DNA of 64,000 bases. It comes from Sphingomonas telluris (GTDB taxonomy: Bacteria; Pseudomonadota; Alphaproteobacteria; Sphingomonadales; Sphingomonadaceae). The notes under the pieces are model-generated. The model was given only the letters and a program-made list of their open reading frames with translations. It was not told the origin of the DNA and searched no databases. The DNA is taken from the NCBI RefSeq assembly GCF_022568775.1, contig NZ_JAKZHW010000001.1, positions 682,001-746,000 of the forward strand. Reading direction: 5' to 3'. Position numbers and translations under genes: made by a program. Of this stretch, positions 59,261-64,000 are shown one piece after another. The stretch's first letter is position 1. Each line of letters starts with the position of its first letter.

Positions 59261-60697
59261 TTAAAGGATCGGGCTCAGCATCGCGACGCTGTTCTGCCAC
59301 AGGCGGGCCGCGATGCTGAACCGGTCGATATCCACCTGAGTCACCGGGTCGGAATCGGCGATATATTCGTCCTGGCGGGCCCGGATGGCCGCGGCAAAAT
59401 CCTCGTCCGCGAACAGGATGTTGTTCTCGAAATTCAGCTCAAAGCTCCGCCGGTCGAGGTTGGCGGACCCGATTAGACCGATCTTGCGGTCGGCGACCAT
59501 CGTCTTCGCGTGGAGCAACCCGCAACGATATTCCAACAGGTTCACGCCCGCGTGGACCAGATCCTCGTAATAGCTTCGGCTGGTGGCCTGCACAACGCGG
59601 CTATCGTTACGCTGCGGCAAGACGAGGACGGTCCGCACTCCCCGGCGGGCCGCCGCCAGCAGGGCGAACAGCACCTGCTCGTCCGGGACGAAATAGGGCG
59701 TCGTAACGACCAACTCCTCGCGCGCCGAATGAATGAACTCGGAGAAGCAGGAGGGCATGGCGTCGTAACGGACCGTTGGACCGGTTCCGATGACTTGCGC
59801 CGTGATCTTTCCGCCGACGGGTGCCGTAGTGGGCGCTGACAGCAAGCCGCTGATGTCGTCCCCGCCATCGCCCATCCAGTCGGACACGAACAGATACTGG
59901 CAGTGCCGCGCGACGGGCCCGCGCCAGCGGCTCATGACGTCGACCCAAGGTGCGTAGTGCGGCTTGATGCGGAACTCGGGGTCCGCGACGTTCTGGCTTC
60001 CGCACCAGGCGATCATATTGTCGATGATCAGCATCTTGCGATGGTTGCGCAGGTCCACGCGACCGCGAATGAAGGTCCAGAAGGGATTCCCGACCGGCAG
60101 AGCGACGCGGAAATCCCCGCCGCTTGCCACCAGCTCGCGCCAGTTCTTGGACCGGATGAATTTCCTTGAGCCCAGCGCGTCGGCGAGGGCCCGCACCTTC
60201 ACACCTCGCTCAGCGGCGCGGATCAGCGCATCGCGGACCAGGCAGCCGTTGCAGTCGTCCAGCCAGATGTAAGCCAGCAGGTGAACGGTCTCTTTGGCGG
60301 CATCGATATCCTGGACCATCTCCCGGATAGCCACGTTGCTGTCGGCGGCCAAAGTCGCTTCGTTCGCGCTGGTCGGAGCAAGGCCGTTGATGCTTTCCGA
60401 AAGCGCGAACGGAGCCCGATAGAATCCGGCGTCGATCTCACGCGCCCTGGGGTCGCCGCCCGGCGGACGGTGCAGAGCAGCCTCGATGGCTCGCCCTTTC
60501 TCCCGCCGGCCCAGGCTGATCCTGACCTCGCCCAGCAGAAGATAGGCGACGAGACCGACTACAGGGGCAACGATGATGACGACAGCCCAGGCAAGGCGAG
60601 AGGCCGGCTCCCGATGCGGGCGAAGGATCGCGCGAATCAGAACGGCGATCTCGGCCAGCGTCAGCAGCCCGGCGAGGATCATCTGGAGGGGCTGCAT
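59261..60697 (-). CDS. cls: Cardiolipin synthase (phospholipase D family)
   Basis: Joins two phosphatidylglycerols into cardiolipin. 478 residues. Two membrane helices at about 4-23 and 37-58 (WAVVIIVAPVVGLVAYLLL) anchor it, followed by two HKD repeats: HRKMLIIDN near residue 220 and HAKTMVADRKIGLIGSANLD near 400. Both HxK(x4)D motifs are intact. The length suits ClsA-type enzymes. It is convergent with ndk. Whether it uses PG plus PG, or PE plus PG, cannot be decided. Confidence 0.94.
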   Translation of the reverse strand: MQPLQMILAGLLTLAEIAVLIRAILRPHREPASRLAWAVVIIVAPVVGLVAYLLLGEVRISLGRREKGRAIEAALHRPPGGDPRAREIDAGFYRAPFALSESINGLAPTSANEATLAADSNVAIREMVQDIDAAKETVHLLAYIWLDDCNGCLVRDALIRAAERGVKVRALADALGSRKFIRSKNWRELVASGGDFRVALPVGNPFWTFIRGRVDLRNHRKMLIIDNMIAWCGSQNVADPEFRIKPHYAPWVDVMSRWRGPVARHCQYLFVSDWMGDGGDDISGLLSAPTTAPVGGKITAQVIGTGPTVRYDAMPSCFSEFIHSAREELVVTTPYFVPDEQVLFALLAAARRGVRTVLVLPQRNDSRVVQATSRSYYEDLVHAGVNLLEYRCGLLHAKTMVADRKIGLIGSANLDRRSFELNFENNILFADEDFAAAIRARQDEYIADSDPVTQVDIDRFSIAARLWQNSVAMLSPIL

Positions 60698-60739
60698 GAC
60701 AGTCAGTGCCGCATATCGCGGCCCGTCTGTCCAGCCCCT

Positions 60740-61264
60740 CTAGCCGCGCGTCAGCCCGGTGAAGCGCAGTGAGCGGCCGCCGAACAGGCCTCCGCCTTCC
60801 CATTTGTAGGCGATGACGTAGGAGCCGCTGGCGGACTTGTCGGTGCCCCCGTCCAGATATTTCGCGTCGATGCGCACGCGGACCCTGTTGACGCCTTTGC
60901 CGTCCGCCGCCTTGTCCCCAAGGGCACGCTCGAAGTCGCTGGCGCTCATTTCGCCGCTGCTGCCGACATCGACCACCGAATTGCTCCCGATGATGACGTT
61001 CAGGGACTGGAGCGCGTGGTCGGAATTGGCCGGCGCGATTTCGAGCGATTTCCCCTCGTCCTGTACCTTTCCGCGCAGGGCGAGCGGGACAGTCTGCCGC
61101 TCCTCGACGATCTTGGTCGGGCCGGAGGGCTTGTCGCCGTCTTTCCAGCTGATCCAGACCCCCACGGCGGAGACGACCAGCGCGGAAATTGCGATGGACT
61201 CGCCCAACGTGACCCAGCGCAGCCGCGACTTCCGCTTTTCTTCGGCGCTTTGTGATTCGCTCAT
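60740..61264 (-). CDS. Hypothetical membrane-anchored protein
   Basis: 174 residues. A charged cytoplasmic N-terminus (about 17 residues) is followed by one membrane helix at about 20-38 (LGESIAISALVVSAVGVWI), and a soluble C-terminal part with a beta-rich look and a small gly-rich end (EGGGLFGGRSLRFTGLTRG). I do not recognise the family. It overlaps the YjbR-like gene by four bases (ATGA), suggesting one transcript. Confidence 0.75.
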   Translation of the reverse strand: MSESQSAEEKRKSRLRWVTLGESIAISALVVSAVGVWISWKDGDKPSGPTKIVEERQTVPLALRGKVQDEGKSLEIAPANSDHALQSLNVIIGSNSVVDVGSSGEMSASDFERALGDKAADGKGVNRVRVRIDAKYLDGGTDKSASGSYVIAYKWEGGGLFGGRSLRFTGLTRG

Positions 61265-61623
61265 CGACCGCCTGCTTCCAGCAACCTTCGCGGCGCCGCA
61301 AGCTCCCAGCTTTCGGCGATGCGATCCGCGACATGGTCCCAGTCGACCTTGTCGCCTGCGAGGTTGATCGAGACCCAGCCCGATGAATGGAAATAGGCCG
61401 GCTTCGAATAGGTTTCGGGGTCGCTTTCAAGCAGCATGGCCTGCTCGTCGAGGCCGCTGGTGCGCACGCAGACGACGGTCTTCCCGTCGCCGTGATGATT
61501 GTCCCGGAACTGAGCGAATTGCTTGCCGGCGACGAAGAAAGTCGGCTGTCCGTGGGACACTCGCTCCTCCGTCTCGGGCAGCTCGAGCGCAGCTTGGCGG
61601 ATTCGGTCCAGGACTTCGATCAT
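61261..61623 (-). CDS. MmcQ/YjbR family protein
   Basis: 120 residues of the small double-wing MmcQ/YjbR fold, recognised by ALELPETEERVSHGQPTFFVAGKQFAQF and the central KTVVCVRTSGLDEQAMLLESDPETYSKPAYFHSSGWVSINLAG. Relatives may bind DNA; a precise function has not been shown. It overlaps purN by four bases upstream (ATGA) and the membrane protein gene by four downstream. Confidence 0.9.
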   Translation of the reverse strand: MIEVLDRIRQAALELPETEERVSHGQPTFFVAGKQFAQFRDNHHGDGKTVVCVRTSGLDEQAMLLESDPETYSKPAYFHSSGWVSINLAGDKVDWDHVADRIAESWELAAPRRLLEAGGR

Positions 61624-62180
61624 CGCCTCACGAACTCGCTCAGGATTCGGGAGTAAAGCTCATGTTCGGCGGCCAGGATGCGCTGCTCCAGGCTGGTGGG
61701 CGTGTCGCCGGCCTCGATCGGGACCTCGACTTGGCCGAGGATAGCGCCGGCATCCAGCTCTTCCGTGACGACATGGACGGAGCAGCCGCTCATCGTGTCT
61801 CCCGCCTCGATCGCCCGCGCATGGGTGTCCAGGCCCTTGTATTTCGGGAGAAGGGACGGGTGGATATTGACGATGCGGCCTTCCCACTCGGCGATGAACC
61901 AGGGCGTGAGGATGCGCATGAAGCCTGCGAGCGCGATCGTGCCGACGCCATGGTCTTTCAGTGCCGCGCTGAGCGTCCGGTCGAAGAGGAGCCTGTCGAC
62001 GCCTTTGCTGTCCCAGGTCCAGGTCGGGATCCCCGCCGCGCGGGCACAGTCGATCCCCGCGGCCTGAGGCTTGTTGGACGCGACCAGGACGACTTCGTAG
62101 CCGCTTGCCTTCTCGATGAGCGCCTGCATGTTGCTGCCGCGCCCGGAGATGAGCACGGCAACGCGCCGCGGATCAGGCAT
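61620..62180 (-). CDS. purN: Phosphoribosylglycinamide formyltransferase
   Basis: Third step of purine synthesis, using 10-formyltetrahydrofolate. 186 residues. [22 protein letters not shown] is the phosphate-binding start, and the catalytic Asn, His and Asp are in [14 protein letters not shown] (Asn-x-His) and DAGAILGQ. It overlaps purM by eight bases, the typical alphaproteobacterial order purM-purN. Confidence 0.96.
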   Translation of the reverse strand: MPDPRRVAVLISGRGSNMQALIEKASGYEVVLVASNKPQAAGIDCARAAGIPTWTWDSKGVDRLLFDRTLSAALKDHGVGTIALAGFMRILTPWFIAEWEGRIVNIHPSLLPKYKGLDTHARAIEAGDTMSGCSVHVVTEELDAGAILGQVEVPIEAGDTPTSLEQRILAAEHELYSRILSEFVRR

Positions 62181-63243
62181 TATGGGTCGCGGTCCAGCTG
62201 CCTTCAGGACCGTTCACCGTGCAGCCGCGAGGTCCGGCCTCGATGCCTCCGATGCGCGAGACCGTTTCCCCTGCGCCTTCGAGCGCCGTGGCAACTTCGC
62301 GGGCGAGCGCTTCGGAAACCACGACGACCATGCCAAACCCGCAGTTGAAGGTGCGCACCATCTCCGACGGTTCTATGCCGCCGCCTTCCCGAAGCAGCTC
62401 GAACAGCGCCGGGAATGCGCCTTCGATTTCTACGACCGCGTGGCAGTCTTGCGGCAGAACCCTCGGAATATTCTCGAGAAGTCCACCACCTGTGATGTGC
62501 GCCAGGCCCTTCACTTTGCGCTGCTGCACGAGCGGCAGGAGCGAGCGGACATAGATTCGCGTGGGCTCGAGAAGCAGATCGGCGAGCGAGCGTCCGCCAG
62601 CCCAGGGATAACGCTCTTCGAGCTTCCAGCCGCGCTCGGCGATGATGCGACGGACTAGCGAGAAGCCGTTGCTGTGCACGCCCGAGCTCGCGAGCCCAAG
62701 AATGACGTCCCCGGGGGCGATGTCCGCTCCGGTCAGCACCTTGTCCCGATTTACGGCTCCGACGCAGAACCCGGCGAGGTCGTAGTCGCCGGCCGAGTAC
62801 ATGCCCGGCATCTCGGCTGTCTCTCCGCCAATCAACGCGCAGCCGGCCTGGCGGCAGCCTTCGGCAATGGAGGCGACGACTTCCGCGGCTACCGCATTGT
62901 CGAGCTTCCCGGTCGCGTAATAATCGAGGAAGAACAGGGGCTCGGCGCCCTGCACGATCAGATCGTTGGCACACATTGCGACGAGGTCCACGCCCACGCC
63001 ATCATGTTTGCCGGCCTCGATTGCGAGCTTGAGCTTGGTTCCGACCCCGTCATTGGCCGCGACCAGCAGCGGATTGTCGTATCCCGCCGCCTTCAAATCG
63101 AAGAATCCGCCGAATCCGCCGAGTTCGACGTCCGCGCCGGGTCGAGAGGTCGATCTCGCGATCGGTCCGATCGTCTTCACGAGCGCATTTCCGGCGTCGA
63201 TGGACACTCCGGCGTCGGCGTAGGTGAGCGGCTTTTGAGACAT
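62173..63243 (-). CDS. purM: Phosphoribosylformylglycinamidine cyclo-ligase (AIR synthetase)
   Basis: Fifth step of purine synthesis, ATP-dependent ring closure. 356 residues. Family blocks: [60 protein letters not shown], and [25 protein letters not shown]. The C-terminal ATP/nucleotide-binding half contains [16 protein letters not shown]. It is divergent from the exported protein at 63308. Confidence 0.97.
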   Translation of the reverse strand: MSQKPLTYADAGVSIDAGNALVKTIGPIARSTSRPGADVELGGFGGFFDLKAAGYDNPLLVAANDGVGTKLKLAIEAGKHDGVGVDLVAMCANDLIVQGAEPLFFLDYYATGKLDNAVAAEVVASIAEGCRQAGCALIGGETAEMPGMYSAGDYDLAGFCVGAVNRDKVLTGADIAPGDVILGLASSGVHSNGFSLVRRIIAERGWKLEERYPWAGGRSLADLLLEPTRIYVRSLLPLVQQRKVKGLAHITGGGLLENIPRVLPQDCHAVVEIEGAFPALFELLREGGGIEPSEMVRTFNCGFGMVVVVSEALAREVATALEGAGETVSRIGGIEAGPRGCTVNGPEGSWTATHNA

Positions 63244-63307
63244 CCCGAAGGCGCCTACCGAGAAGCTGCTTGGATTTCCACGCCGTTGTCGCCAAAAGCG
63301 TGCGCGA

Positions 63308-64000
63308 ATGCTGCGACGCCCCTTCGTTTCCCTCCTGATCCTGCTGTTTGTCGCCGTCGGCCTTTCCGGCGTCGTCTACGCGCAGCTGGAGACGGGCGAC
63401 CGAGGTATTGCGCCCGTCGACAGCTCAGGAACGCTCGAAGTCACCGGCATTCACGTCGATGTGACGAGCAAGGATGCGCAGTCCGCTCGCTACGACGGCT
63501 GGCGCATCGCGCAGCGGCAGGGCTTCAAAGCCCTGTGGGCCAAGACTCACAATCGGCCCCAGGCGGAAGCACCGACGGTTCCGGACTCGACACTCGACGG
63601 ACTGGTCGCCTCGATCGTGGTCGATCGCGAGCAGATCGGACCGAACCGCTATATTGCCGACCTCGGCATCCTGTTCGATCGCGCCCGCTCCGCCGAGCTG
63701 CTCGGCATGACCGGGCAAGTGAGGCGCTCGGTGCCAATGCTGCTGATTCCGGTCTTCCTGACAGCCGGGACCGACACCACGGTGGAGTTGCGCAATCCGT
63801 GGCAGCGCGCATGGGCGGAATTCAGGACGTCACAGAGCCCGATCGATTATGTGCGCGTCACCGGAACCGGCATCGACCCGCTGCTCGTGAATGCGGCCCA
63901 GGTCGATCGTCCGGGACGCGGTTGGTGGCGCAACGTCATCGACCTGTACGGCGCGGCGGATATCCTGGTCGCGCAGGTGCAGTTCCACCGCCTCTATCCG
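63308..64000 (+). CDS. Exported hypothetical protein, 3' partial
   Basis: The frame is open from ATG 63308 to the right window edge, 231 codons. A signal peptide of about 25 residues ([22 protein letters not shown]) precedes a long extracytoplasmic domain beginning [27 protein letters not shown]. In sphingomonads a gene in this position facing purM is annotated as DUF2066 or heavy-metal-associated-domain-like; I do not see a clear CxxC motif here. Downstream genes in relatives are a CDP-alcohol phosphatidyltransferase and the DnaA regulator hda, beyond the window. Confidence 0.75.
   Translation, partial: MLRRPFVSLLILLFVAVGLSGVVYAQLETGDRGIAPVDSSGTLEVTGIHVDVTSKDAQSARYDGWRIAQRQGFKALWAKTHNRPQAEAPTVPDSTLDGLVASIVVDREQIGPNRYIADLGILFDRARSAELLGMTGQVRRSVPMLLIPVFLTAGTDTTVELRNPWQRAWAEFRTSQSPIDYVRVTGTGIDPLLVNAAQVDRPGRGWWRNVIDLYGAADILVAQVQFHRLYP

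Overview
The window is high-GC, almost fully coding chromosome. Gene content and order point to a sphingomonad (Alphaproteobacteria, Sphingomonadales): nuoM-nuoN-birA-coaX-rnj-DUF1467, gltX-gltA facing comEC and then lexA, tpiA-secG-pyrG, ptsH-EIIA-rapZ-hprK-chvG-chvI facing pckA, and lptD-surA-pdxA-rsmA facing pepA-holC-ndk. LexA carries an alphaproteobacterial GAAC-N7-GAAC box. I see no phage, insertion sequence, CRISPR array, tRNA or rRNA. No stretch over 300 bases lacks a gene; the longest gap is the 188-base chvI/pckA control region.

Layout. 2-6687: end of the complex I operon (nuoM is cut by the window edge), biotin ligase, pantothenate kinase, RNase J and a small membrane protein, with a reversed DOPA-dioxygenase-like gene between birA and coaX. 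6697-12689: a poorly known block with a membrane-anchored coiled-coil protein, a nucleotidyltransferase-like membrane protein, a DUF2336 protein and a histidine-kinase-like protein whose phosphoacceptor histidine is missing. 12696-19553: citrate synthase, GltX, ComEC, three small genes and LexA. 19636-26698: PpiD-like chaperone, TpiA, an internally duplicated exported protein, SecG, PyrG, two very small membrane or exported proteins, and TrxB.

26702-29780: an acyl carrier protein, an AMP-forming acyl-CoA ligase and a PLP-dependent decarboxylase resembling the trio found with exosortase A systems, but with no exosortase nearby. 29777-35967: tRNA and translation housekeeping (TruA, Fmt, Def), RecR, a cysteine-rich copper-binding protein, RmuC, a META-domain lipoprotein and an RNA methyltransferase. 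36030-42124: a regulatory phosphotransferase set with the ChvG/ChvI two-component system and PEP carboxykinase, which together probably couple phosphoenolpyruvate level and envelope state to central carbon flow.

42171-51130: small lipoproteins, a DUF885 hydrolase, an NfeD/SPFH pair, a CitE-like lyase, a Nudix hydrolase, GuaB, an RsmB-like methyltransferase and a TPR protein. 51133-59256: ribosome and outer-membrane biogenesis (RsmA, PdxA, SurA, LptD) facing PepA, HolC and Ndk. 59261-64000: cardiolipin synthase, two small proteins, PurN and PurM, and the start of an exported protein running off the right edge.

Genes are tightly packed with many 4-base ATGA or GTGA overlaps, several non-ATG starts, and convergent pairs whose stop codons overlap. 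The most distinctive items are the pseudo-histidine-kinase, the exosortase-type trio away from any exosortase, the palindrome at the predicted pckA start site, and the hairpin over the ribosome binding site at 35968-35992. All function calls come from reading motifs and neighbourhood by eye; no database search was run.
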